DNA of 64,000 nucleotides from an uncultured Mycoplasmatota bacterium (GCA_937944975.1 CALEBF010000002.1:1-64000), one strand, 5' to 3'. Shown: positions 53,817-62,325, numbered from the stretch's first letter. Numbers and translations are program-made. The notes: generated from the letters alone by a model not told the origin.

Positions 53817-54593
53817 ATGAAATTTAATTATTCTATACCATCTAAAATCAAAGAATTTATAAATAATGCTGATTTAAAAGAAATAAGCATAGGATGTTCT
53901 GATTCACAAGTTATACGCATTAATAAAGAAAAAGAAATATATTATTTAAAAATAATGAAACAAAATATGCTTCTTAAAGAATATAATAGTTTGACATGGT
54001 TGCAAAAAAAATTACCAGTACCAGAAGTTATATTATTTATTCAGGAAGATGGAAATGATTATTTAATTACGAGGGAAATTTCAGGAAAAATGTTGTGTGA
54101 TGATTATTATATCGAAAACCCAGATAAAGCACTTTCAGTTTTAAAACAAGCTTTTTCTAGTTTGTATTTGGTTGATATAAAAGATTGCCCATTTAATGTG
54201 GCAAATGATTATAAATTATCTTTGGTTAGAAAAAACGTTGAAAATGGTTTAGTTCAAGATTCTTCTTTGAAAAAGGAAACTTTAGAAAAATTTGGTTCAG
54301 TTAAAAACTTATTAAAATATTTAGAAGATAATAGGTTTGATGAAGAATTGGTATTTTCTCATGGTGATACAAGTTTACCAAACATATTTGCTAATGACAA
54401 AGGAATATCTGGATTTATAGATGTTGGTGAATGTGGTATTGCTGATAAATGGTTTGACTTAGCAATTTGTGAAAAATCAATTCTAAGAAATTATGGTCCA
54501 GAATATGTAAAGAAATTTTATGAAGTTTTAAAAATAAAAAGAGATGAAAATAAAATTAATTACTATTTATTAATGATGGAGTTATATTTATAA
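53817..54593 (+). CDS. Aminoglycoside phosphotransferase APH(3')-like
   Basis: The 258-residue product is a small-molecule kinase. The Brenner motif FSHGDTSLPNIFANDKGISG (about 179-198) gives catalytic Asp, and FIDVGECGIADKWFDLAIC (about 199-217) gives the metal-binding Asp and the APH(3')-type GxADKWxD block. The KLPVPEVILF and GYNYYLLMMELYL-type regions also resemble APH(3')-IIIa. Whether the substrate is an aminoglycoside or the cluster's own product is unknown. ATG 53817 has GGGAGAAG upstream and follows the ABC-F stop by one base, making the two an operon. Confidence 0.88.
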   Translation: MKFNYSIPSKIKEFINNADLKEISIGCSDSQVIRINKEKEIYYLKIMKQNMLLKEYNSLTWLQKKLPVPEVILFIQEDGNDYLITREISGKMLCDDYYIENPDKALSVLKQAFSSLYLVDIKDCPFNVANDYKLSLVRKNVENGLVQDSSLKKETLEKFGSVKNLLKYLEDNRFDEELVFSHGDTSLPNIFANDKGISGFIDVGECGIADKWFDLAICEKSILRNYGPEYVKKFYEVLKIKRDENKINYYLLMMELYL

Positions 54594-54871
54594 TTCTTAA
54601 AAGGTATGATGTTTAATATTGATAATATTTAGAATAAATGATTCAGTTGACTAAATTCTGTGTCTTTTTCTTTGATATAAAATTAACATTAACCATGACT
54701 GCTTTAATATTTTGTTTTTCATTATAATTCGATTGTAATAAATTATGAAATATTTGCTGAAGAAAAAAATTGTCTAAAAAAAATTGGAAAATAGTTCTAT
54801 ATATTGCAAGATTAATTCTTGCTTTTTTCATATTTATTTATATTTATAATAAAATTAAATGGGAGGTAAAT

Positions 54872-55009
54872 ATGAAAGAAATAATTAAAGAATTGAAATT
54901 AATAATTAATAAAGAATTATATCAAAAAAAAATAATTAGTTTTGATGAATTAAAAATTATGAATGAAGAAATAATAAAGGAGACAGAAAATGAATGTACT
55001 TCAAACTAG
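54872..55009 (+). CDS. Small SHOCT-like ORF preceding recombinase
   Basis: The 45-residue product is helical with the pattern LKLIINKELYQKKIISFDEL (about 7-26), like SHOCT-type short domains often found before serine recombinase genes. GGGAGGTAAAT precedes ATG 54872; the frame is open further upstream, without a ribosome-binding site. It overlaps the recombinase start by 20 bases. It is a candidate accessory or excision factor, which is inference from position. The 278 bases before it show no gene. Confidence 0.5.
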   Translation: MKEIIKELKLIINKELYQKKIISFDELKIMNEEIIKETENECTSN

Positions 55010-56573
55010 AAGTGAACTATTACTTGGTAAAACTATATTTGATATGAATTTGAATGTAGGTTATTATGCAAGAGTGTCTACTGATAAAGATGATCAGTTA
55101 AATAGTTTGGAAAATCAATCTAATTATTTTAGAGAAATGATAAATGAGAATAAAAAATGGAATTTAGTTGGTGAATATATTGATGAAGGTATAAGTGGCA
55201 CAAGTGTTAAAAATAGAGATAATTTTTTAAGGATGATAGAAGACTCAAAACAAGGTAAATTAGATTTAATTGTAACGAAAGAAATATCTAGGTTCTCTCG
55301 TAATGTAGTAGATAGTATCAAATATACAGAAGAACTTCTTAATAATGGTACCGTAGTTTTTTTTATAAGTGATAATATAAATACAATTTACCCAGATAGT
55401 GAATTTAGGCTTGCTTTAATGTCATCTCTTGCACAGGACGAAGTTAGAAAATTGTCTGAAAGAGTTAAGTTTGGAATAAAAAGGATGATTAAAGATGGAA
55501 AAATTATTGGTGGTAATTTAACTGGATATTATCGTAAAAATGGAAGAATGATTATAAATGAAGAAGAAAGACCTATAATAGAAATATTATTTAATTTATA
55601 TGCAACTGGAAAATATTCATTTGAAAAAATATCTGATGTTTTATATGAAAAAGGATATAAAAATAAAAATGGTAAAGCTTATTCTGGTACAACTTTAAAA
55701 AAGTTTTTAATTAATCCTAGATATAAAGGATATTATACTGCTAATTTAACTAGAGTAGAAAGTTATAAAACGCATAAAAAAGTTAAAATTCCAAAGAGTG
55801 AACAAATAATATATAAAACAGATTTAATTGATCCAATTGTATCAGAAGAATTATGGAATAAAGCAAATGAATTATACAGAAAAAAATATAATTCTAGAAA
55901 TATTCATATAACTACTAATCAAAAAATAGTAGATGAATCTAAATATACAAATAAATTAATATGTAATGAACATAATGAAATATTTGTTAGATGTGCTGGA
56001 AGTAATAGAAAAAATAATCCTACTTGGGTATGTAAAAAGTATAAAAATGAAGGAGTACTATCTTGTAATTCTTCTATTATTAAAGAGAAGGTATTAGACA
56101 AAGTTATAAGTGATGTAATAGCAGAATATATTAGTGAAAATTTATTGTTAATGAAAAATGAATTTATATCCTTATGTAATGAAGTGTTTTTTAAATCAAA
56201 TAATAAATTAAAATTATCTTTAGAAGAACAAATAAAAGAATTAAACAATAAAAGAGATAAACTTATTAATTTAAATATATCTAATATAATATCTAGTGAT
56301 GAACTTAAAAATAGACTTAATAGAAATGATGTAGAAATATTAAAAATAAAAACTAAATTAAAAAATTTAGATCCAAAAAAAGATTATCATCAAAGATTAA
56401 AAAATATAGAATTAGAAATAGAAAAACTAAGTGATGTATACAACAATTTAAATGTGTATACGAATTTGTTAATAGAAAAAATTATAGTTACTAAATTAGA
56501 AACTAGATATAAAATGAATTTAGAAATATATTTTAAAGATGGAATTATAAAAAATATTTATTTTGAAAATTAA
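54990..56573 (+). CDS. Large serine recombinase (integrase/excisionase of the element)
   Basis: The 527-residue product has the resolvase-type catalytic domain with YYARVSTDKDDQLNSLENQ (Ser30 as nucleophile), ISRFSRNVVDSIKYTEELL (Arg-containing block) and MSSLAQDEVRKLSERVKFG; the recombinase domain with NPRYKGYY; a zinc ribbon (LICNEHNE...CAGSNRKNNPTWVCKKYKN); and a C-terminal coiled coil. Such enzymes integrate and, with an excision factor, excise elements at short att sites. It lies next to attR, in the same direction as spoVD and mraY. AAGGAGACAGAA precedes ATG 54990. Confidence 0.95.
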   Translation: MNVLQTRSELLLGKTIFDMNLNVGYYARVSTDKDDQLNSLENQSNYFREMINENKKWNLVGEYIDEGISGTSVKNRDNFLRMIEDSKQGKLDLIVTKEISRFSRNVVDSIKYTEELLNNGTVVFFISDNINTIYPDSEFRLALMSSLAQDEVRKLSERVKFGIKRMIKDGKIIGGNLTGYYRKNGRMIINEEERPIIEILFNLYATGKYSFEKISDVLYEKGYKNKNGKAYSGTTLKKFLINPRYKGYYTANLTRVESYKTHKKVKIPKSEQIIYKTDLIDPIVSEELWNKANELYRKKYNSRNIHITTNQKIVDESKYTNKLICNEHNEIFVRCAGSNRKNNPTWVCKKYKNEGVLSCNSSIIKEKVLDKVISDVIAEYISENLLLMKNEFISLCNEVFFKSNNKLKLSLEEQIKELNNKRDKLINLNISNIISSDELKNRLNRNDVEILKIKTKLKNLDPKKDYHQRLKNIELEIEKLSDVYNNLNVYTNLLIEKIIVTKLETRYKMNLEIYFKDGIIKNIYFEN

Positions 56574-56607
56574 ATATTATGTCGAATAGTTTTTTTTAGA
56601 GGTAAAA

Positions 56608-56632
56608 TCGACGCCCAGCAACCCCGGATTTG
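56608..56632. other. attR junction of integrative element
   Basis: The right junction reads CGCCCA-GCAA-CCCCGGATTT. GCAA (56618-56621) matches attL. Right of it, CCCCGGATTTGTCGTC restores spoVD codons NPGFVV in frame with the upstream half. Confidence 0.85.
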
Positions 56633-56637
56633 TCGTC

Positions 56638-57483
56638 ATGGGACAAAAGATAGGAAAAGAAAAACTATTTGAATCAATTCGAAAATTTGGTTTTGGATCT
56701 AAAACAGGAATTGATTTAAATGGAGAAGGAACAGGAATTTTATTTCCGCTTGATAAAGTAGGACCTGTAGAACTCGCGACAACTTCGTTTGGGCAAGGAG
56801 TGTCAGTTACGCCGATTCAACAAATTACAGCGGTATCAGCTGCAATTAATGGTGGATATTTATATCAGCCATATATTGTAAAGAGTATCAATGAACCAGA
56901 GACCAATACAGTGATCAAAGAAAATAAACCAAAGCTAGTTCGTAAAGTGATTCAATCAAGTACGAGTGAAAAGGTGAGAATGACATTGGAAAGTGTTGTA
57001 ACAAATGGAACAGGTAGACCATCTTATATCGATGGTTATCGTGTGGGTGGAAAGACAGGAACTGCACAGAAGGTAAAAGATGGAAGATATATGGTTGGAA
57101 ATTATATTACGTCTTTTATGGGCTTTTTGCCTGCAGATGATCCACAACTGATCGTCTATGTTGCGATCGATAATGCGAAAGGGGCAACACAGTATGGTGG
57201 TACGATTGCAGCTCCGATCGTAAAATCGATTTTGGAAGATGCGATCGAAACGTTAGAGATCCCTAGAAGAAAGGGATGGACGGAAAAGAAGTATAATTAC
57301 TTAGATAAGAAATATGCAACGATTCCTGATGTCGTAGGAAAAAGTACAGAAGATGCAGTGAAGGATTTGGATAAATTTAAGGTGGAATTTACAGGAACTG
57401 GAAACCGTGTGCGATATCAATCGCCAAAAGCAAAGACAAGAATTTATGAAGGAGAGACAGTTCGATTATATTTAACGGAATAG
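56638..57483 (+). CDS. spoVD: SpoVD-type penicillin-binding protein, C-terminal part (interrupted by element)
   Basis: Native coding sequence resumes at 56622, and in frame gives the rest of the transpeptidase domain (KIGKEKLFESIRKFGFGSKTG, then KTG motif in GGKTGTAQKVKDGR) and one C-terminal PASTA domain (ATIPDVVGKSTEDAV). The ATG at 56638 is internal to the original gene and has no ribosome-binding site. Without the SxxK serine this piece cannot be active. The restored junction is tct tgc aac ccc gga, giving Ser-Cys-Asn-Pro-Gly. The stop codon is 10 bases before mraY. Confidence 0.9.
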   Translation: MGQKIGKEKLFESIRKFGFGSKTGIDLNGEGTGILFPLDKVGPVELATTSFGQGVSVTPIQQITAVSAAINGGYLYQPYIVKSINEPETNTVIKENKPKLVRKVIQSSTSEKVRMTLESVVTNGTGRPSYIDGYRVGGKTGTAQKVKDGRYMVGNYITSFMGFLPADDPQLIVYVAIDNAKGATQYGGTIAAPIVKSILEDAIETLEIPRRKGWTEKKYNYLDKKYATIPDVVGKSTEDAVKDLDKFKVEFTGTGNRVRYQSPKAKTRIYEGETVRLYLTE

Positions 57484-57493
57484 GAGGAAGCTT

Positions 57494-58486
57494 ATGTTGA
57501 TTTTGACCAAGGCGACACTTGCTATGATGATTGGATTTATTTTTGCAATCGTTACGGCAGTGATATTGATTCCTATTTTAAAGCGTCACAAGGCAGGGCA
57601 GAGCTTAAGTGTCTATCTAGAAGATAGACATAGCAAGAAACAAGGGACGCCTACGATGGGTGGTTTTATCTTTATCATTCCGACGTTAGGTACTTTACTC
57701 TTATTATATCTAACGGACCGATTGGAACTTAGTTACACATTTTATATTGTTATGGTTACGTTTATAGGGTATGCCCTAATCGGCTTTTTAGATGACTATC
57801 TCATTATTAAAAGGCATAATAATGCAGGACTTAGCGAAAAACAGAAGTTATTTTTACAGCTTGTCATCGCCATCATTTTCTTCTATTTATTTATGGTTGC
57901 CGGGAATGAACCTCTCATATGGATTCATACCTTGCACATCAAAATTAATATCGGATGGTTTTATGGCCTTTTCATTTTATTCTTGCTACTTGCTAGCAGT
58001 AATGCAGTTAATTTAACAGATGGACTGGATGGCCTTGCTGGAGGTCTTTCTGTGATTGCTTTTTTTACCTTTGGCGTCATCAGTTATCATACTGGATGGT
58101 TAGAAGGGTATCAAGAACTTGGTATGTTTTGCTTTATTTTGGTTGGTGCGCTATTAGGATTTTTACTATTTAATGTAAGTCCGGCGAAAGTGTTTATGGG
58201 AGATACAGGATCGTTATCTTTAGGAGCAACGTTAGGAGCATTGGCTATTTTAACGCGACATGAGTTGTTGCTCGTCTTGATTGGAATTGTTTTCGTACTA
58301 GAAACTATGAGCTGTATTTTACAGAGAATTTATTATAAATGGACGAAAAAAAGGTTATTTCCTATGGCCCCGATACATCACAGTTTCGAAAAGTATGGGT
58401 GGAATGAAAGAGATATCGTCAAATTGTTTTGGGTCATTGGTTTATTAGGTGCGATGGCATCGATCGCATTTGGAATATGGATGTAG
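57494..58486 (+). CDS. mraY: Phospho-MurNAc-pentapeptide translocase MraY
   Basis: MraY attaches the MurNAc-pentapeptide to undecaprenyl phosphate, making lipid I. The 330-residue product has about ten membrane helices and the motifs KKQGTPTMGGF (about 48-58), GFLDDYLIIKR (about 97-107), SNAVNLTDGLDGLAGG (about 170-185) and FMGDTGSLSLG (about 235-245). GGAGGAAGC precedes the ATG. The gene is essential in walled bacteria, yet lies just downstream of the inserted element and must be transcribed past it or from within it. Confidence 0.97.
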   Translation: MLILTKATLAMMIGFIFAIVTAVILIPILKRHKAGQSLSVYLEDRHSKKQGTPTMGGFIFIIPTLGTLLLLYLTDRLELSYTFYIVMVTFIGYALIGFLDDYLIIKRHNNAGLSEKQKLFLQLVIAIIFFYLFMVAGNEPLIWIHTLHIKINIGWFYGLFILFLLLASSNAVNLTDGLDGLAGGLSVIAFFTFGVISYHTGWLEGYQELGMFCFILVGALLGFLLFNVSPAKVFMGDTGSLSLGATLGALAILTRHELLLVLIGIVFVLETMSCILQRIYYKWTKKRLFPMAPIHHSFEKYGWNERDIVKLFWVIGLLGAMASIAFGIWM

Positions 58487-58492
58487 GTGTAT

Positions 58493-59584
58493 ATGAAAAA
58501 GGGAAGAATCGATTATGTATTGTTGCTAGGGGTCTTATTAATTTCTATTTTTGGAATTGTGATGATTGCATCGGCGTCCTATGTATGGGCAGAGTATAAG
58601 TTTAACGATCCTTTTAAGTTTGTTAAAAATCAGGGAATTTTCTTTCTCGTTGGGGTTCTTGTCATGTATTGTATTAGTAAAATCGATTGCCATGTTTATG
58701 AGAGAAATGTCAATCGTATTTTAATCGGATGTATTATCTTGTTAATTCTTGTATTGATTCCCGGAGTGGGAACTGTTCGAAATGGAAGTCGAAGTTGGTT
58801 TGGAATAGGTTCTTTTGGAATTCAACCAAGTGAATTTGCAAAATTAGGGCTCATTATGTTTACGGCGAAATATCTTTATCGAAACGAGAAAGACATGAAG
58901 AAAATCAAAACGGGAGTACTACCAATTTTAGGGCTTACTTTATTCATATTTGGTCTTATTATGTTACAACCTGATTTTGGAACCGGTATGATCTTAGTAA
59001 TGAGTGTGATAGGACTATTATTTGTAGGTGGTGTTTCGTTTAAATTTTTCTTACGTATTGGGTTGTTGGGACTTCTTGGAATCGCTGGTTTAATTGCAGT
59101 CGCACCATATCGTTTGGAGAGAATTTTATCATTTTTAAATCCATGGAAAGATCCATTAGGAAGCGGGTTTCAAATTATTCAATCTCTCTATGCGATTGGA
59201 CCGGGAGGTTTATTTGGATATGGTCTTGGAAACTCGAGACAAAAACATTTCTATCTACCAGAACCACAGACTGATTTTATCTTTTCTATCATTAGTGAAG
59301 AGTTTGGCTTTTTAGGTGTTGTGATCGTTACATCGTTATTTTTATTAATTATTTATAAAGGATTTCAAATCGCACGCAAGAGTAACGATCTTTTCTCTAA
59401 ATATCTCGCTTTTGGAATTACCTTCCAGATCGCATTTCAGGCAGTGTTGAATCTTTGTGTTGTCGTTGGACTTATTCCGGTCACAGGAGTGACACTTCCA
59501 TTTCTTTCTTATGGAGGAAGTAGTTTACTAATTACACTATCCAGTATTGGTATTTTACTTAGCATTTCTAGGCATCAAAGATAA
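58493..59584 (+). CDS. spoVE: SEDS glycosyltransferase SpoVE/FtsW
   Basis: SEDS proteins polymerise lipid II and pair with a class B PBP. The 363-residue multi-pass product has the family blocks NGSRSWFGIGSFGIQPSEFAK (about 96-116), QPDFGTGMIL, SLYAIGPGGLFGYGLGNSRQK (about 239-259) and LPEPQTDFIFSIISEEFG (about 261-278). The order spoVD-mraY-spoVE matches Bacillus, which is why I prefer SpoVE, but FtsW is equally possible since no other SEDS gene is visible. I start at ATG 58493, behind GTAGGTG. It closes the cluster. Confidence 0.9.
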   Translation: MKKGRIDYVLLLGVLLISIFGIVMIASASYVWAEYKFNDPFKFVKNQGIFFLVGVLVMYCISKIDCHVYERNVNRILIGCIILLILVLIPGVGTVRNGSRSWFGIGSFGIQPSEFAKLGLIMFTAKYLYRNEKDMKKIKTGVLPILGLTLFIFGLIMLQPDFGTGMILVMSVIGLLFVGGVSFKFFLRIGLLGLLGIAGLIAVAPYRLERILSFLNPWKDPLGSGFQIIQSLYAIGPGGLFGYGLGNSRQKHFYLPEPQTDFIFSIISEEFGFLGVVIVTSLFLLIIYKGFQIARKSNDLFSKYLAFGITFQIAFQAVLNLCVVVGLIPVTGVTLPFLSYGGSSLLITLSSIGILLSISRHQR

Positions 59585-59609
59585 GTATGTGTTATGCATA
59601 CTTTTTTTG
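59583..59609 (+). terminator. Terminator after spoVE/ftsW
   Basis: AAGTATG-tgttatg-CATACTT followed by TTTTTT. Confidence 0.8.
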
Positions 59610-59662
59610 GTTGCAATCGATCTTGGAAAATTGTTATAATGTAAAAAAGTAGGGAGGGGTAT

Positions 59663-60454
59663 ATGAAAGAGATTGTACTCATTAGCGATGATGAATTTAT
59701 TGCAAAACAAGTAATATCGATCATACATAAAAACTTCCCTAGTACGTTTGACTTTGTTTGGTATCATACCAAAGAAGCAGAGGAGCGACAGATTTATTTT
59801 CAAAAAAGGGAAAAGCGCATCTATCTGATAGACGCTGATTTGAACACGTGGGATATGATAGAACATATGAGGAAGATTCGTACTGTCGATATCAATTCGA
59901 TTATTATCGTTTTGGCATGGCCGGGAATGTCATTTCAAGTAAGTGTCCATCTTTTAGAATGTATGGTGTTTGATTGTGTGAGCAAAGGATATCATCTCGA
60001 AGAGAGTTTAGTGCGGACTCTCGGTCGATGTCAGCAGAAGAACATGATCAATGTATCATCGGGAGATGTACCGATCGTATTGGATCCTGATCATATCAAT
60101 TGGATTTACGAATGGCCGGGAGAACAAGTATCAATCCAATATCAAACATTGGGTTCTGATCTTAATATTTCACTGCAAACGCCATCGAGACAATTAAAAA
60201 AGATGACCCAGGGAAAGTTTTATACAGAAAAAGAATCTGAAATCAAAAGAAAAGTATATTCAGATTCTTTCAAACAAATAGTAGTAGATCTATATTTGAT
60301 TCATCATAAATATTGTGAAGATATTGCCAAGTATTTTCACATCGATAAAAGATATATTCGTACTTGGTCGAAATTACATAAATACGTAAGAAAAGCGAAT
60401 TTATTTGATCGAACGATCGGAAAATGGCTTGTAAATCGATATTTTAAATTTTAG
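59663..60454 (+). CDS. Response-regulator-like protein with C-terminal helix-turn-helix
   Basis: The 263-residue product has a receiver-type start (VLISDDEFIAKQ, with the acidic pair, about 5-16), phosphoacceptor-type Asp in IYLIDADLNTWDM (about 52-64) and Lys in CVSKGYHLEESLV (about 109-121). The middle resembles a degenerate LytTR domain (IVLDPDHINWIYEWPGEQ), and the C-terminus has a helix-turn-helix near YCEDIAKYFHIDKRYIRTW (about 216-234), similar to transposase-type helices. It precedes a GHKL kinase by a short gap and is probably its partner. This domain mix is unusual. Confidence 0.6.
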   Translation: MKEIVLISDDEFIAKQVISIIHKNFPSTFDFVWYHTKEAEERQIYFQKREKRIYLIDADLNTWDMIEHMRKIRTVDINSIIIVLAWPGMSFQVSVHLLECMVFDCVSKGYHLEESLVRTLGRCQQKNMINVSSGDVPIVLDPDHINWIYEWPGEQVSIQYQTLGSDLNISLQTPSRQLKKMTQGKFYTEKESEIKRKVYSDSFKQIVVDLYLIHHKYCEDIAKYFHIDKRYIRTWSKLHKYVRKANLFDRTIGKWLVNRYFKF

Positions 60455-60471
60455 TGAAGGGAGGAAATGGA

Positions 60472-61701
60472 ATGTTGATGGTATTTGATATTGTGACGAA
60501 TCTATATATTTTTTTCGTGCTATTAGCAGTGATTGAACATTTTTTAAAGTTATCACCCAAATGGTATTTGGTCTTGATCGCCAGTGTTTTATTTCTAATA
60601 ACATCTTTCATTCCTAATTATTTGTCTCCTGTTTTCATTCTGCTTCTTTTATTTCTTATTTATGTGAAAGAGACAAAAGATCGAAAGCAGTTAGTAGTTA
60701 CAATTTTGTTTGGCTATCTTATCTTGATGGTGATCGATATTTTCTTTAGTTTATGTTTCGTTGCTTTGAATTCTAAATTTGTTACGTTCGAACCGTTTTT
60801 GTATGGTACGCGAATCGTTGAAGGGATTTTCTTTTTAATTTTAAGTCATACGAAAACGATCGATCGCTTTTGGAATGAGGCTTTTCAAAAGATAGATCAG
60901 ATAGAGTGGTATTGGATGATTCCAGTTATTGTATTATTTCTGTTTTCTGTGTTACGGATATATCAGTGGTGGCTTCCGATTTCTTTCTTGTGTTTCGTAG
61001 GTATCACTTTTGTTCTACTTCGTTTATATGTAGAAAAAAATCGTGTTGAAATGGAATATGAACATTTAAATGAGATGTCAAAAGTATACGAGCAACAGTT
61101 ATCGCGGTTACGTCAGGAAAGACACGAGTATATCAATTCATTGATCTGTATTAAATCCCTCGCTTCTCGAAATCAGGACGTGCAAGAATTTATCGATTCT
61201 CTTTTAAATCATAAAGAAGAAAACGATTATCTTCTATTAAAACAGTGTATCGATATACCGATCGATGCGATTCGCGGATTGATCTATCAGAAGATGCTCG
61301 TGTGTAAAGAACGCGAGATACCTGTTTTATTGTACGTGAGTCCAGAAGTAAAAAAGCAAAAGAAATATCAAAACTGTCGTTATCCAGTGCGGTCGATCGC
61401 AATTATTCTAGGAATATTCTTAGATAATGCGATCGAAGCGAGTGAAAAATTATCCAAAAAGAGCATTCGAATCTATTTGTACGCGGAAGAAAATAAGTTA
61501 GTGTTTCAGATTTCCAATTTATTCGAAGATGAGATTCATACACAATATTTAGGAAGAAAAGGATATTCGACAAAAGGAAAGAACAGAGGATATGGACTTT
61601 CCTATGCGAAACGAGTCGCAAGACGTACAAGTGAACTTCAGTTGCACAGTCAGATCGTCGAAAATATCTTCGTTCAATATTTAGAGATTACGATGGAGTA
61701 G
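60472..61701 (+). CDS. AgrC-type sensor histidine kinase
   Basis: The 409-residue product has six or seven membrane helices (about 5-195), a coiled-coil linker, a His box RQERHEYINSLICIKSLAS (about 216-234), N box LGIFLDNAIEASEK (about 317-330) and G box GRGYGLSYAKR-like NRGYGLSYAKRV (about 372-383). This is the GHKL/HPK10 layout of peptide-pheromone sensors such as AgrC and of BlpH. No agrB/agrD or other pheromone gene is visible in the window. AAGGGAGGAAATGGA precedes ATG 60472. It follows the regulator with an 18-base gap. Confidence 0.85.
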   Translation: MLMVFDIVTNLYIFFVLLAVIEHFLKLSPKWYLVLIASVLFLITSFIPNYLSPVFILLLLFLIYVKETKDRKQLVVTILFGYLILMVIDIFFSLCFVALNSKFVTFEPFLYGTRIVEGIFFLILSHTKTIDRFWNEAFQKIDQIEWYWMIPVIVLFLFSVLRIYQWWLPISFLCFVGITFVLLRLYVEKNRVEMEYEHLNEMSKVYEQQLSRLRQERHEYINSLICIKSLASRNQDVQEFIDSLLNHKEENDYLLLKQCIDIPIDAIRGLIYQKMLVCKEREIPVLLYVSPEVKKQKKYQNCRYPVRSIAIILGIFLDNAIEASEKLSKKSIRIYLYAEENKLVFQISNLFEDEIHTQYLGRKGYSTKGKNRGYGLSYAKRVARRTSELQLHSQIVENIFVQYLEITME

Positions 61702-61761
61702 TCTCTTTTTATTTACATCGTAAATACAATTTGCTATAATACCAAAAGGCGGTGGAAAGAT

Positions 61762-62271
61762 ATGTTAGAAATTAAAAAACATCCATTTAAAGAAAAATTC
61801 ACAGAGATCAATATTCGTCAGAGAAATTATGAGAGAAAAAGTTTTATTACAGTACAATTTACGACCGAATTTTATCCTAGTATTGTAAATGATCAAATCG
61901 TAAGTGGAGCAATCGACTTGAAATTAGATTTGAGTGATATCCATGCGCTTGATGACTTATCTTTAAAAAAATATCAAGGAGATATTGGAAGTCTTACGAT
62001 CTCTGTCAATAATAATGGAATTTGGGAACATCAGACGTTAGATCAGTTTGAAGTTACTTTTGGCAAGAGAGAAAAAAACGAAATTCCATTTCAAATACAA
62101 GCGAAAGACATTGTGTTTGATTCAGTTGGAACGATCGTTAGTTTATATACGACATCAACGGCGGAAAAGAAGTTAGAGAAGGTGTTTGATCTATCGGATT
62201 TTTATTCACAGATCATTCGTAAAGAAATTGGGAAAAGTACGATCATTCGATTTATTGCAAAAGACGAATAA
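61762..62271 (+). CDS. Hypothetical protein, 169 residues
   Basis: The product is small, soluble and beta-rich, with a C-terminal helix (KVFDLSDFYSQIIRKEIG). No signal, Cys motif or known family. A GGCGGTGGAAAG ribosome-binding region precedes ATG 61762, and TATAAT near 61736 is a plausible -10. It stands alone between the kinase and the next unknown gene. Confidence 0.55.
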   Translation: MLEIKKHPFKEKFTEINIRQRNYERKSFITVQFTTEFYPSIVNDQIVSGAIDLKLDLSDIHALDDLSLKKYQGDIGSLTISVNNNGIWEHQTLDQFEVTFGKREKNEIPFQIQAKDIVFDSVGTIVSLYTTSTAEKKLEKVFDLSDFYSQIIRKEIGKSTIIRFIAKDE

Positions 62272-62325
62272 AAAGAATTTTTCTTTTTTTTAAAAACTTG
62301 ATATAATAGTAATAGAGGTGTGAAT

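Larger units (their letters stand above)
41706..56621 (+). mobile_element. spoVD-intervening integrative element (about 14.9 kb)
   Basis: The element is bounded by attL (41697-41720) and attR (56608-56632), encodes a large serine recombinase at its right end, and is visibly more AT-rich than the host. Removal of one GCAA copy plus the intervening 14,912 bases rejoins spoVD in frame with no residue lost. No phage structural, replication or conjugation genes are visible, so it is not a prophage or complete ICE; it resembles a small integrative element carrying cargo. All its genes lie in the same direction as spoVD. Its cargo is a biosynthetic-type gene block plus two resistance-type genes. Confidence 0.9.

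Noticed and set aside
41706..56621. The element as a prophage or conjugative element
   Set aside because: No terminase, capsid, tail, relaxase or type IV secretion gene is present; only a recombinase, cargo and resistance-type genes are visible.
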